DNA of 64,000 nucleotides, from positions 124,001 through 188,000 of the forward strand of contig NZ_FMMP01000007.1 in NCBI RefSeq assembly GCF_900095725.1. The letters are read 5' to 3'. This document shows positions 1 to 7,637 of the stretch, piece by piece. The position numbers were made by a program, and so were the translations under genes. The notes under the pieces are model-generated. The model saw nothing but the letters and a program-made list of their open reading frames with translations. It searched no databases and was not told the DNA's origin. Position 1 is the first letter of the stretch; every line of letters begins with the position of its first letter. Origin of the DNA: Cellulosilyticum sp. I15G10I2 (GTDB lineage Bacteria > Bacillota > Clostridia > Lachnospirales > Cellulosilyticaceae).

Positions 1-449
1 ATTTCTGCTTGAGCAATATTCATGTTGCTCTTCATTTTATCGGCTTGTCCTTTATTGGTCAGAAAATCTAAATCTCCTTTAAAAGTTTCAAGGGAAATGG
101 CATGAGATAATCTTACTTTAGCACTTCTTTTTTTGCCTCCTGTCCCTTTTTCTGTTTTTAAATAACCAAAAAAGTCTACTTCAGGATATTTATCAATAGT
201 CGCTTCCTCACTAAACTGAATGACCGACTTATCTCCACTTCCTTCTGCTGCAACTGGAGCTAATATCTCGCCTAGTTGTTCGGCGATATTATATCTTATG
301 GCCTGTCTTGATATGTAAGTATATTGCTCTCCTTTATTTCTGGATATTTTCTTTAAAGAAGCTACATTCCCTACACTTTCACCATAGTTTGCACTTTCTG
401 CCTGAAATACAATAGTCATTGTTAATCCTTTGCTTTTTAATTCACTCAT
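1..449 (-). CDS. cas7: Type I-B Cas7 (Cst2/DevR family), N-terminal part only
   Basis: Backbone subunit of the Cascade crRNA surveillance complex; several copies coat the crRNA spacer. Only the first ~149 residues lie in the window; the rest runs off the left edge. The start reads MSELKSKGLTMTIVFQAESA and continues with NYGESVGNVASLKK, a Cas7/DevR-type N-terminus, with R-A-I-R-Y-N after residue 45. The ATG overlaps the cas8 stop codon (ATGA), so the two are translationally coupled; a purine-rich GGAGAGGGG precedes it. Its order after cas6 and cas8 is the usual Cst (Tneap) I-B order, so cas5, cas3 and cas4/1/2 are expected beyond position 1. Family assignment is from recognised sequence, not a search. 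Confidence 0.85.
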   Translation of the reverse strand, partial: MSELKSKGLTMTIVFQAESANYGESVGNVASLKKISRNKGEQYTYISRQAIRYNIAEQLGEILAPVAAEGSGDKSVIQFSEEATIDKYPEVDFFGYLKTEKGTGGKKRSAKVRLSHAISLETFKGDLDFLTNKGQADKMKSNMNIAQAE

Positions 450-2209
450 CTTACTAACCCCTCTCCACCATTTATTATTCTATTTTCATTATTAATATTT
501 TTTTCAATCCCCTTATTACCTTTATCTCCATCAATAAAACATGCTACAAAGGCATAGCCTATGGTACTAAATAGCTCATCATCTTCCCTTAAAACTTCAG
601 TAATAATTGCTGGTACTGCTTGTCCTACATACATATAGCAATTTAACACTAAGTCCATAAACATATTTTTATTCCCTGTTTTAAGTGCATTTAATAAGCG
701 ATAGCTAATACCTGGAATTTTCCCTGTACTAGGATCTTTGCCTATATAAGCATTTCTCAGACCAAATCCTGCTCCTTTGGCTTCTTTTAAGTAATCTCGC
801 TCTTTGTCCATCCCTACCATCCCTCCTAAATTTCGAATTAATTGCATATTAATCTTTAACATATCTACAATATGCCCCAAGTGAAAAAAACAATTGCTAG
901 GAAACGAAAGTTTATAGTGCAGTAGTTTATTAATTAGTAAAAATAAATTTTGATTATTAAAGATTTGGTTTAATATTTGTTGATGAAGACCAATAATCTC
1001 TTTTCCTTCCTTATAGCTTGCTCCTATCAAACCTTTCCTGTCACCATCTCCTACAAGTTCCTTATTAAAATGACGAATTAGTTCTATTGTTGCTATAGGC
1101 AGTAAGTTAAACTTATAATTTTCATTTTCATAACGAACGAGCTGAACATCTGCTAATTCATATTTATCCTTTTTAACTTCTTGTACTTTTAAAGCATTTA
1201 TCAAGGCCGCATATATCTTTTTAGGTGAGTAGCTATCTATCTCTTGGCTTAAAACTTCTGCTTTTACATGCGTGTTTACTTTAAAGTTATATTTCATATC
1301 CACATTAGCATTAATATATAGACCTGTTCCTCCTATATAAACAAAACCGGCTGGAAGACAAGAATAAACTAATCTACATATTGGGCATGTTGCAATATCA
1401 TTCACAAAATCCCAGACATGCGATGGTTTTCTTGCTGTATCAAATCCCGTTTGATTCATAAAACTTAGATCATTCTTTAAATCTTTTATAGGGGCCCCAC
1501 AGGTAAAACAATTGTATTTGTTTTTGGTATTTGTATTTTGTATGTACTCACGAGCAACATCTACAAAATAGGTCTTATAGTCTTCATAAATATCTTTAAT
1601 CTTCGTTTGAGGATTTAAAACACATACACCATTCCACCCATTTTTGATTATATTATAGATAACATTTTTGGCGCCTATATACCTTCTGCCTTTTGTGCTA
1701 CTACAGTGTTCAATAGCCTCTTCCAGAATCTTAAACTGCCCTCTAACTTCTTCAATTATACTATCTCTTGTTTTAGTAAAAGTAGCTTCGTCCTTAGGCT
1801 CTTTTATTTTCTGCAGGCTTTTTTCCAGCTTCTCCACCCCTTCTTTGTTTCCCATGAGTTCAAAGGCTGCTTTAAAGCTATTGCTACTAAGATATTTTTT
1901 TGCAACATCCTTGATGAAATTGTTAATAGCTTGCAATTGCTTGAGATTTAAAGTACTGTATCCATTTTCTTTATAAGAAGCAATTATATTTTTATAGCTG
2001 ACAAGCCTATACCAAGGCAATGTTCTCTCATATGTATTAATAAAATACATAAAGTATTTTTCTTCAAAATTCTCAAAGCAACTTATAGGAACTTCCACAG
2101 TATTTCCACTATAAGTAACATTTTCTTCTCTTACGATATTAATAAATCCAGTTACAGCAGCATTCCACATCCAGTCCCCTAATGTAAGCTTTATCTTCTC
2201 TTTTTCCAT
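446..2209 (-). CDS. cas8b: Type I-B Cas8b1/Cst1 large subunit
   Basis: Large subunit of the type I-B Cascade effector, expected to help recognise the PAM and the target. About 587 residues. A pair of Cys-x-x-Cys motifs at about residues 234-237 (CFTC) and 275-278 (CPIC) matches the CXXC...CXXC zinc-finger region that defines the Cst1 family. The start was set at the ATG preceded by GGAGGTG with about five bases spacing; an upstream in-frame ATG overlaps that Shine-Dalgarno sequence and is unlikely. The gene follows cas6 after 28 bases and overlaps cas7 by four bases, so all three form one operon. The C-terminal half has no recognisable catalytic motif, as expected for a Cas8. Confidence 0.87.
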   Translation of the reverse strand: MEKEKIKLTLGDWMWNAAVTGFINIVREENVTYSGNTVEVPISCFENFEEKYFMYFINTYERTLPWYRLVSYKNIIASYKENGYSTLNLKQLQAINNFIKDVAKKYLSSNSFKAAFELMGNKEGVEKLEKSLQKIKEPKDEATFTKTRDSIIEEVRGQFKILEEAIEHCSSTKGRRYIGAKNVIYNIIKNGWNGVCVLNPQTKIKDIYEDYKTYFVDVAREYIQNTNTKNKYNCFTCGAPIKDLKNDLSFMNQTGFDTARKPSHVWDFVNDIATCPICRLVYSCLPAGFVYIGGTGLYINANVDMKYNFKVNTHVKAEVLSQEIDSYSPKKIYAALINALKVQEVKKDKYELADVQLVRYENENYKFNLLPIATIELIRHFNKELVGDGDRKGLIGASYKEGKEIIGLHQQILNQIFNNQNLFLLINKLLHYKLSFPSNCFFHLGHIVDMLKINMQLIRNLGGMVGMDKERDYLKEAKGAGFGLRNAYIGKDPSTGKIPGISYRLLNALKTGNKNMFMDLVLNCYMYVGQAVPAIITEVLREDDELFSTIGYAFVACFIDGDKGNKGIEKNINNENRIINGGEGLVR

Positions 2210-2237
2210 TTTCACCACCTCCATTTCTATATTATTG

Positions 2238-2969
2238 TCATAACAGTTCTAGATATGAAAAGCCGAGGGAACGTTTGCCTCCTACCCCCCTAAGATAAAG
2301 ATATTGGAGCAAATAGGATTCCCCTTCCATCTTGAAAGTTCCTAAAGAACAAGGAATTTTTAATTCATAACTTTTTATAACTACCTTTTTCATGTGTAAA
2401 AATTCAATTTCTAGCTGTTCAATATCTTGGCTAATATCTCTATCAAACTTTCCAGTCAGCTCTCCTTTAAGATTTCTTTTTAAAACACTTACAGCTTCTT
2501 CATCTTCAAAAGTATAAAACCAATCTTTTCCAGTGTCTCTATCATGATCTCTAATAATTATTGGAGATAGTGTATTAAAAACAGCTTGTCTTTGTGTAAT
2601 TAATTTCTCTCTTTCACTATGTATTTCAACTAGCCTTATAGCATTATCTTTTGAGAAAGGGTACCATGTATGCTTTTTGCTACATAATGCGTTATAAAAC
2701 TGCACACCTAAATAGGCATCTGGTGTTGATAGATTTAATACTACTTTTTTACTTTTTACAACTATAGAGTTTTTTAAAAAATTAGTTTGTGGAACAAAAT
2801 AAGCTGCCATTGTAAAGTCTTTATTTATGTTTTTGCCTTTACCATAGAGTTCTTGATAGAATTTTGGGTTGCTTTCTTCTATACAAAATTTCAAGTAAGA
2901 TATAAACTTTCTACGATAATCAATAGGTATACTTTCATTTTTTAGTTCCATTGTAAAATGTATCCTCAC
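2238..2969 (-). CDS. cas6: CRISPR-associated endoribonuclease Cas6
   Basis: Cuts the CRISPR precursor transcript within each repeat to give mature crRNAs. About 243 residues, normal for the family. The C-terminus carries the glycine-rich loop (GVGGKRSLGFSYLEL) that is the best-conserved Cas6 signature, and the N-terminus (RIHFTMELKNESIPIDYRRKF) has the typical ferredoxin-like opening with IPxxYR. The start is a GTG preceded by an almost perfect AAAGGAGGTGA at a good distance; the longer open frame has no such site. It is the first cas gene of the leftward operon. A Cas6 catalytic histidine is not certain from reading alone; candidates lie in the N-terminal 30 residues. Confidence 0.87.
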   Translation of the reverse strand: MRIHFTMELKNESIPIDYRRKFISYLKFCIEESNPKFYQELYGKGKNINKDFTMAAYFVPQTNFLKNSIVVKSKKVVLNLSTPDAYLGVQFYNALCSKKHTWYPFSKDNAIRLVEIHSEREKLITQRQAVFNTLSPIIIRDHDRDTGKDWFYTFEDEEAVSVLKRNLKGELTGKFDRDISQDIEQLEIEFLHMKKVVIKSYELKIPCSLGTFKMEGESYLLQYLYLRGVGGKRSLGFSYLELL

Positions 2970-3466
2970 TACTATTTCACCTCCTTTGTCAATTAAATAA
3001 AGATAAAATTTTATCACCTCACTTATAAAGGTTTTTCAAAATTCCATGATGGGTATATTAAATTAATTTTCATACCATTTAATACCATTTTTTTACATTC
3101 CTTTGAGCCTATATTAACTTTAATAAACATGCAAGTAAACAGCCTTCCCCTATACATAATTGGCCAAACATTTTATTTGTACTAATATAAACTTAGTTCT
3201 ATAAACTGGTTGCATATAGCTATAGATATTTGCTCAGCTTAATATAATAATATTATCCTAAATGTTATTATATGGTTTTACGATATTTCCTATTTAAATA
3301 ATAATATCATAATTTTAAATTGTCAATATATTTTATATAATTCAAATAATATACTGCTAGTAGAATTTAAAATATTGAATAGCAATATGGAAATATTGAT
3401 GTTTGTTTATTATTACTCTATTTTACACTTCCAGATATTCATTTCTTGGACATCTGGAAAGATTGC
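2970..3466. other. AT-rich intergenic region upstream of cas6
   Basis: About 500 bases between the cas6 start and the WYL gene end. It is very AT-rich, without a convincing open frame on either strand and without CRISPR-like repeats. It must hold the cas operon promoter, but many AT-rich hexamers make the choice ambiguous. A small inverted repeat (CCAGAT...ATCTGG) sits at 3431-3457, next to the terminator of the WYL gene. Confidence 0.6.
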
Positions 3467-3495
3467 AAAAAAATAATCCAACTTTTTAGCTGGAT
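3467..3495 (-). terminator. Terminator of the WYL regulator gene
   Basis: On the minus strand a stem ATCCA/TGGAT with inner CT/AG pairs (3476-3495) is followed by TATTTTTTT. The stem includes the final codons and the stop of the WYL gene. It separates the WYL gene from the cas operon, so the two are probably transcribed independently. Confidence 0.65.
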
Positions 3496-4451
3496 AAATA
3501 CATTTTTGTCATTTTCACTATTTCTTCTTTTATACATTCTCGTAATTGGGACGGCTCGAGAACTTCCATATCTTTACCTTGCTTTAAAACCCATCTTACC
3601 AGACCTTTACCTATTCCCACATAGGCATGAAAAATAAATTTATCATGATCTAAATCATCTTTTCTTATGGATACTTCTGATCCAAATTTTTCAATCACTG
3701 AATCCATCAATTGCTTTTTTGCTCTTACTTTTATTAAACTGATCTCATCTGCGCTGAACATATCAAAGTGTCTTAAAGCATAGCCTTTTAAATCTATTAT
3801 TTCTCTATAACAGTGTTCTTGAAGCAGCATAACAGATATCATTCTGTCTACACGATAATGCCGTAGGGCTTCTTCCTTATATGCAATAAGGTAATATCTA
3901 TCATTATGAAAATAGATGGCTTTCGGAATAACTTGCTTGGAGCTCCTTGTAAATTGAATCTTTTTAGTAATATCGTATCTGCCATATTGAAAACTTACTT
4001 CTTTATATTGACTGATCGCCTGATGAAGCTTTTCTAAATTTGTAAGCATATCAATTTCTTTGGGAACAATAGGATCTATTCTCACAAAACTTGTAATGCT
4101 AAGACGCTGCCTTTCTGAGATAAGTCTTCCTAATTTATCTGTAAGTATATGTTTTATCTGATCATTTACAAACTTATTAGCTCCCAAAGAATCCAGCAGT
4201 ATTCTGATTTCAGAAGCCTTAAAAGTTCTTCTCACATAATAGCATGATGTATTATGGGCACAACGTAATTCTTCGATTTTGACCCCCGCTTCTTCTAATA
4301 CTGCTATATCTCTTTTTAATGTATTTCTATCGCAATAGATATTGTACTCGTTTTGTAATATATTGTTTATCTCATTAATAGTCAGTTGACGAGTACTGTC
4401 AGTCTTTCGCCTTAAAATTTCCCAAACTACTAAAACCCTTAATTTTTTCAT
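3486..4451 (-). CDS. WYL-domain transcriptional regulator
   Basis: DNA-binding regulator of about 321 residues. Residues 1-60 form an HTH/DeoR-like winged helix (RVLVVWEILRR, NTLKRDIAVLEEAG). A WYL-type SH3-like ligand fold spans about 140-225, with YYLIAY followed by RHYRVDRM, the arginine-rich pocket of the family. A C-terminal WCX-like segment follows. WYL proteins are known nucleic-acid-responsive regulators that are often found beside CRISPR-Cas and other defence loci. The position just upstream of cas6 suggests control of the cas operon, which is inference: a terminator separates them. Start ATG has GGGATGA upstream. Confidence 0.85.
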   Translation of the reverse strand: MKKLRVLVVWEILRRKTDSTRQLTINEINNILQNEYNIYCDRNTLKRDIAVLEEAGVKIEELRCAHNTSCYYVRRTFKASEIRILLDSLGANKFVNDQIKHILTDKLGRLISERQRLSITSFVRIDPIVPKEIDMLTNLEKLHQAISQYKEVSFQYGRYDITKKIQFTRSSKQVIPKAIYFHNDRYYLIAYKEEALRHYRVDRMISVMLLQEHCYREIIDLKGYALRHFDMFSADEISLIKVRAKKQLMDSVIEKFGSEVSIRKDDLDHDKFIFHAYVGIGKGLVRWVLKQGKDMEVLEPSQLRECIKEEIVKMTKMYLSS

Positions 4452-4821
4452 AAGCTCATCCCTTAATTGTTTTCTGAGTTATTTCTTACTTTCTTCTAGG
4501 TTCTCTATTCTATCTTAACTATTTATTTGTATCTTCCCACTATTCCCTTGTCCCCCATTAAGAAATGCCCTAGCTCCTCTATCAAATCCTCTATCTCGTT
4601 TTGCCCCTCTTGAACGTTAAAATACCTCTTATCATTATATCGCAAACCTTATTGAATCTCTTTTATCACAATTATATCCCATAATTCTAGTATTTTCTAT
4701 GTTTTTAAGACACTTCTGATAATTTCATAAGTTTGTAGCAAACTATAAGGCTACTCCCTCATATTATAGGGAAATAGCCTTAGTCCATCTTTAATTCTTA
4801 TTCAGTTTTTTCATTTACATC
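4452..4821. other. Intergenic region with an unassigned hairpin
   Basis: Non-coding, pyrimidine-rich stretch between the WYL start and the first 100-bp repeat. It carries an imperfect hairpin at about 4748-4783 (AAGGCTACTCCCT pairing with AGGGAAATAGCCTT). In the minus direction it could end transcripts from the pirin gene, but no U-run follows it. I see no open frame worth calling. Confidence 0.45.
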
Positions 4822-4921
4822 TTCAAACACGTAGCAAGGGGAGGGCGGGGGAACTTTTATTTTGACTTGGAACGACAGTGACGGAAAAATTAAAGTTTCA
4901 CCGCCCTCCCCTTGCGGCCCT
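4822..4921. repeat. 100-bp hairpin repeat, copy A
   Basis: Identical over 100 bases to 6922-7021 and in the same orientation. A perfect 15-bp inverted repeat (GCAAGGGGAGGGCGG at 4834-4848, complement at 4901-4915) is extended inwards by AACTTT/AAAGTT, so the unit folds into one long hairpin. It is preceded by GTA and ends in CTTGCGGCCCT. A GC-rich structured block in AT-rich surroundings points to a non-autonomous mobile or structured RNA element. It lies 16 bases beyond the pirin stop codon, so it may also act as that gene's terminator. Confidence 0.85.
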
Positions 4922-4937
4922 TGATTCAAGCAACCTC

Positions 4938-5786
4938 CTACTCCTTAATAAACGTCCCCTCATCAAGCTCCCTAAAAGCCAGCTGAAGCTCCTCATCCGT
5001 ATTCATCACAATAGGCCCACCCCATGCGATAGACTCTTTAAGAGGCGCTCCTGCAAGAAGCAAAAACCTTACACCTGCTTCAGCTGCTTTTACCGTAAAG
5101 GTATTTCCTTCATTAAATAAAATCAAATGTTTCTCTGATACCAGCTTTTCATCATCAGCCCCAAAGGCCGCTGACCCCTGCATAATATACACAAATAAAG
5201 TCCAGCTAGGATCACAATCCACAGACCACGAAACCCCCGGATCAACTTCTACATCCAGATAAAGTGGCTTGACATACTCGCCTTCTACTGCACCTTGATG
5301 CCCCTTGTAGCTGCCAGAAATAATATGAACTTTCTGACCTTGTTCCTCTATAACTGGAATATCTTCTTTTAATATACCGCAGTACCGTGGTGCTGACATC
5401 TTCTGCGCCGCCGGCATATTCAGCCAAATCTGAACGCCCAGCATCCTATCACTTGGCTGTGGCATCTCCTGGTGGATAATCCCCGAGCCTGATGTCATCC
5501 ACTGACACTGACCATCTAAAATACTCCCCTTATTGCCAAGACTATCTCCATGCTCAATATCTCCCTTAACCAGATAAGTTATTGTTTCAATCCCCCGATG
5601 CGGATGCCAAGGAAAGCCTTTTACATAATCCTTAGGATCAGTTGAGTCAAACGCATCCATCATTAAAAAAGGATCAAACTCTTTTGTTTCATGATAACCA
5701 AAAATACGTATTAATTTTACCCCTGCACCGTCTACTGCTTTTTGCCCTGTAATAATCTTTTTGATTGTACGAATATGGTTCTTCAT
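4938..5786 (-). CDS. Pirin family protein (bicupin)
   Basis: Cytoplasmic bicupin of about 282 residues; some family members act as quercetinases, others as redox or transcription cofactors, and the function here is open. The N-terminal cupin has the metal ligands: HPHRGIETITY and, about 40 residues later, SGSGIIHQEMP with the final His and Glu. DPFLMMDAF near residue 30 is the classic pirin opening. The start was placed at the ATG of MKNHIRTIKK, which has AGGCAGGTG upstream; the longer frame would run through the divergent promoter. It is transcribed away from the GntR-family gene, and both are enclosed by identical hairpin repeats, so the neighbour probably regulates it. Confidence 0.92.
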   Translation of the reverse strand: MKNHIRTIKKIITGQKAVDGAGVKLIRIFGYHETKEFDPFLMMDAFDSTDPKDYVKGFPWHPHRGIETITYLVKGDIEHGDSLGNKGSILDGQCQWMTSGSGIIHQEMPQPSDRMLGVQIWLNMPAAQKMSAPRYCGILKEDIPVIEEQGQKVHIISGSYKGHQGAVEGEYVKPLYLDVEVDPGVSWSVDCDPSWTLFVYIMQGSAAFGADDEKLVSEKHLILFNEGNTFTVKAAEAGVRFLLLAGAPLKESIAWGGPIVMNTDEELQLAFRELDEGTFIKE

Positions 5787-5817
5787 TATGCACCTGCCTT
5801 TATAAAATAAGTTAACA

Positions 5818-5849
5818 TTGACACAATACTGGTATGTTGATATCATACC
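5818..5849 (+). promoter_or_regulatory. Promoter and palindromic operator of the GntR-family gene
   Basis: TTGACA (5818-5823) and TATCAT (5841-5846) are 17 bases apart, a good sigma-A promoter. The inverted repeat GGTATG-N7-CATACC (5831-5849) covers the -10 element and lies between the divergent pirin and GntR genes. It is a natural autoregulatory site that could also affect pirin transcription. Confidence 0.75.
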
Positions 5850-5869
5850 AATATACAGGAGGGATTTCA

Positions 5870-6898
5870 ATGGCAAATGACTTATTATATATGACTTTAA
5901 AAAACAATATTATGCGAAAAATATATAAAGGAATTTATAATGATGGAGAAATCCTTCCCTCTGAAAGAGTTTTGGCCCAGCAACATAATATGAGCCGAGA
6001 CACTGTGCGCAAAGCGCTTAACCTATTAGAAGCAGATGGGATCATTGAGCGCAAACTGGGCAAAGGATCCGTTGTTTCTTTACGTCAGCAAAGCTATAAC
6101 GGAAATCTTGATATAATTGCTCTTGTAGCCCCTGCTCAACGCAGCTTTTTTGCCACTTTTATTGATCATTTTCAAAAAGTAGCCGATCAACATCATTCTC
6201 TTATTGTATTTATTCAGCAGTCTGAACATGAATCCCTGGATGATACATTATTTAAATTACTGCTAAATAACATTCACAATGTGGTGATTTGGCTGGATTA
6301 TGAGACGATTAGCAGCCATTCTATCAAGCGTCTAAGAGGACTTGGTATGAATATTGTCTTTTTTGATATTACTGTCAATTCCCCCTATGCAGATTGTGTT
6401 TGTTTAGATAACCGCGATGCTATCTCTTCTTTATATCAATATGTCTCAGCCAAAAGTAATAAAGGCATTGCCTATATAACCCGCGAAAACACTACTCCTT
6501 CAAGCTATCAGGAACGTGAACACGAATTCGAAAGGTTATCCCCTACAGGCAGCATCTGGAGCTTCCCTTGGGACTTTAAAAATTATCGTGCCAATAAAAC
6601 AGATAAATTTTCTTTTGAATACTTTTACCAAACCTACAAGCCTGACAGCGTTATTTGCAGCGACGGCGACTTAGCCATAGCTCTAAAAAAGACTCTGATA
6701 AAAAGCAATATCGACGACATACTTCTGGTAAGCTTAGATGATTTTGAAGAATGCGAAGAACTTGGGATCACTGTCTACAAGCAGCCTTATAATCTATTTG
6801 CCCAGAAAATCTTTGCTTGCTTGCAGGAACAAAATTTTAATCACCTGAACTGGAAAGCACATATTTACCGCGTAAAAGGGGCACTTGTTGTCCGATAA
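5870..6898 (+). CDS. GntR-type HTH / LacI-type sensor chimeric regulator (AraR-like architecture)
   Basis: Transcription factor of about 342 residues with a GntR winged helix at 1-70 (LPSERVLAQQHNMSRDTVRKALNLLEADGIIERKLGKGS). A periplasmic-binding-protein-like effector domain of the LacI/GalR kind follows to the C-terminus. This combination is that of the Bacillus arabinose repressor AraR; the ligand here is unknown. The ATG has a strong AGGAGGGA at 5857-5864; a longer frame would start inside the promoter. It is divergent from pirin with a shared palindrome over its own -10 box, so autoregulation and control of pirin are likely. Confidence 0.85.
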   Translation: MANDLLYMTLKNNIMRKIYKGIYNDGEILPSERVLAQQHNMSRDTVRKALNLLEADGIIERKLGKGSVVSLRQQSYNGNLDIIALVAPAQRSFFATFIDHFQKVADQHHSLIVFIQQSEHESLDDTLFKLLLNNIHNVVIWLDYETISSHSIKRLRGLGMNIVFFDITVNSPYADCVCLDNRDAISSLYQYVSAKSNKGIAYITRENTTPSSYQEREHEFERLSPTGSIWSFPWDFKNYRANKTDKFSFEYFYQTYKPDSVICSDGDLAIALKKTLIKSNIDDILLVSLDDFEECEELGITVYKQPYNLFAQKIFACLQEQNFNHLNWKAHIYRVKGALVVR

Positions 6899-6921
6899 TC
6901 TCTTCACTAATTACTTGCACT

Positions 6922-7021
6922 TTCAAACACGTAGCAAGGGGAGGGCGGGGGAACTTTTATTTTGACTTGGAACGACAGTGACGGAAAAATTAAAGTTTCA
7001 CCGCCCTCCCCTTGCGGCCCT
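6922..7021. repeat. 100-bp hairpin repeat, copy B
   Basis: Second copy, identical to 4822-4921 in all 100 bases and exactly 2,100 bases away in the same orientation. It begins 24 bases after the GntR-family stop. The 15-bp terminal stem is at 6934-6948 and 7001-7015. Together the copies bracket the pirin/GntR pair as direct repeats. Confidence 0.85.
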
Positions 7022-7031
7022 ATTATATCCA

Positions 7032-7075
7032 TTGACAAAACAACTCTCCCCAAATATAATGTTAGTTAGCTAACA
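7032..7075 (+). promoter_or_regulatory. Consensus promoter with MarR operator
   Basis: Perfect TTGACA (7032-7037) and TATAAT (7055-7060) with 17-base spacing. The 16-base near-palindrome TGTTAGTTAGCTAACA (7060-7075) begins at the last base of the -10 box. The same pattern recurs at 7587-7602 before the exporter genes, which suggests that both are bound by the MarR protein encoded between them. Confidence 0.82.
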
Positions 7076-7096
7076 AATATAAAGGGAGGTAGCCTT

Positions 7097-7549
7097 GTGA
7101 AACCCCAAAAAACAATCGGTTTTGAAATTAACGTCCTTGCTAATCTCATCAAAAGACACATTGATAATGCCGCCGCCTCTGTTTATAAAGATATGGCGGA
7201 TGTCACCAGTATGACAGGTACTAATTGGTGGGTTATGGGGTATTTGTACTGTAATCAGGAGAAAGATCTTTTTCAGAAGGATCTAGAAGAAAAATTTTCT
7301 ATACGTCGTTCAACAGCCTCAAAGATTTTAACCATTATGGAATCTAAAAACCTGATAAACCGTATTCCTGTAGACTATGATGCAAGGCTCAAAAAATTGG
7401 TACTCACCGAAAAAGCTCTTATCCTTCATGATGCCTTACGTACAAAGCTAAAGGAACTGGAACTCCAGGTTACCCAAGGACTTAGTTCAGAAGAATTAGA
7501 TACCCTTTTTTGTTTACTTGATAAAATTAAAAAAAATATTAAAGAATAG
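7097..7549 (+). CDS. MarR family transcriptional regulator
   Basis: Winged-helix repressor of 150 residues, standard MarR length. The recognition region is visible at about 60-95 (LEEKFSIRRSTASKILTIMESKNLINRIPVDYDARLKKLVLTEKA), including the wing D-x-R-x-K-x-L-x-L-T. The start is GTG with GGGAGGT upstream. It lies first in a cluster with two ABC exporter subunits and is preceded by a consensus promoter overlapped by a palindrome. MarR proteins of this arrangement usually sense a toxic compound and release the operator to express the pump; the inducer cannot be read from sequence. A GC-rich hairpin (7550-7569) follows the stop codon directly. Confidence 0.92.
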   Translation: MKPQKTIGFEINVLANLIKRHIDNAAASVYKDMADVTSMTGTNWWVMGYLYCNQEKDLFQKDLEEKFSIRRSTASKILTIMESKNLINRIPVDYDARLKKLVLTEKALILHDALRTKLKELELQVTQGLSSEELDTLFCLLDKIKKNIKE

Positions 7550-7586
7550 GCCGCCTAGTCTCAGGCGGCTAAAAAATAAGACAAAT

Positions 7587-7602
7587 TGTTAGCCAGCTTA
7601 CA
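7587..7602 (+). promoter_or_regulatory. Second MarR-type operator before the ABC exporter
   Basis: TGTTAGCCAGCTTACA matches the operator at 7060-7075 (TGTTAGTTAGCTAACA) in 13 of 16 positions and is an imperfect palindrome. It sits 36 bases before the exporter start codon, so the exporter may have its own repressed promoter besides read-through from marR. Confidence 0.65.
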
Positions 7603-7637
7603 ACTTGTTAAAAATTAACTATAAAGGAGCTCTGATT

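Noticed and set aside
1668-1976. Plus-strand frames of 80-100 codons within cas8
   Set aside because: They lie fully opposite a well-supported Cas8b gene, have low-complexity Leu/Phe/Ser content and no ribosome site.
1-3466. CRISPR repeat array near the cas genes
   Set aside because: No evenly spaced direct repeats are visible in 2970-3466 or within the visible cas region; the array must be outside the window.
4878-5120. 80-codon frame starting inside the 100-bp repeat
   Set aside because: It runs antisense through the end of the pirin gene and begins in a hairpin; copy B of the repeat has no matching frame.
7550-7569. GC-rich hairpin GCCGCCT/AGGCGGC after marR as terminator
   Set aside because: It is followed by A residues, not a U-run, and the exporter genes downstream have a matching operator; at most an attenuator.
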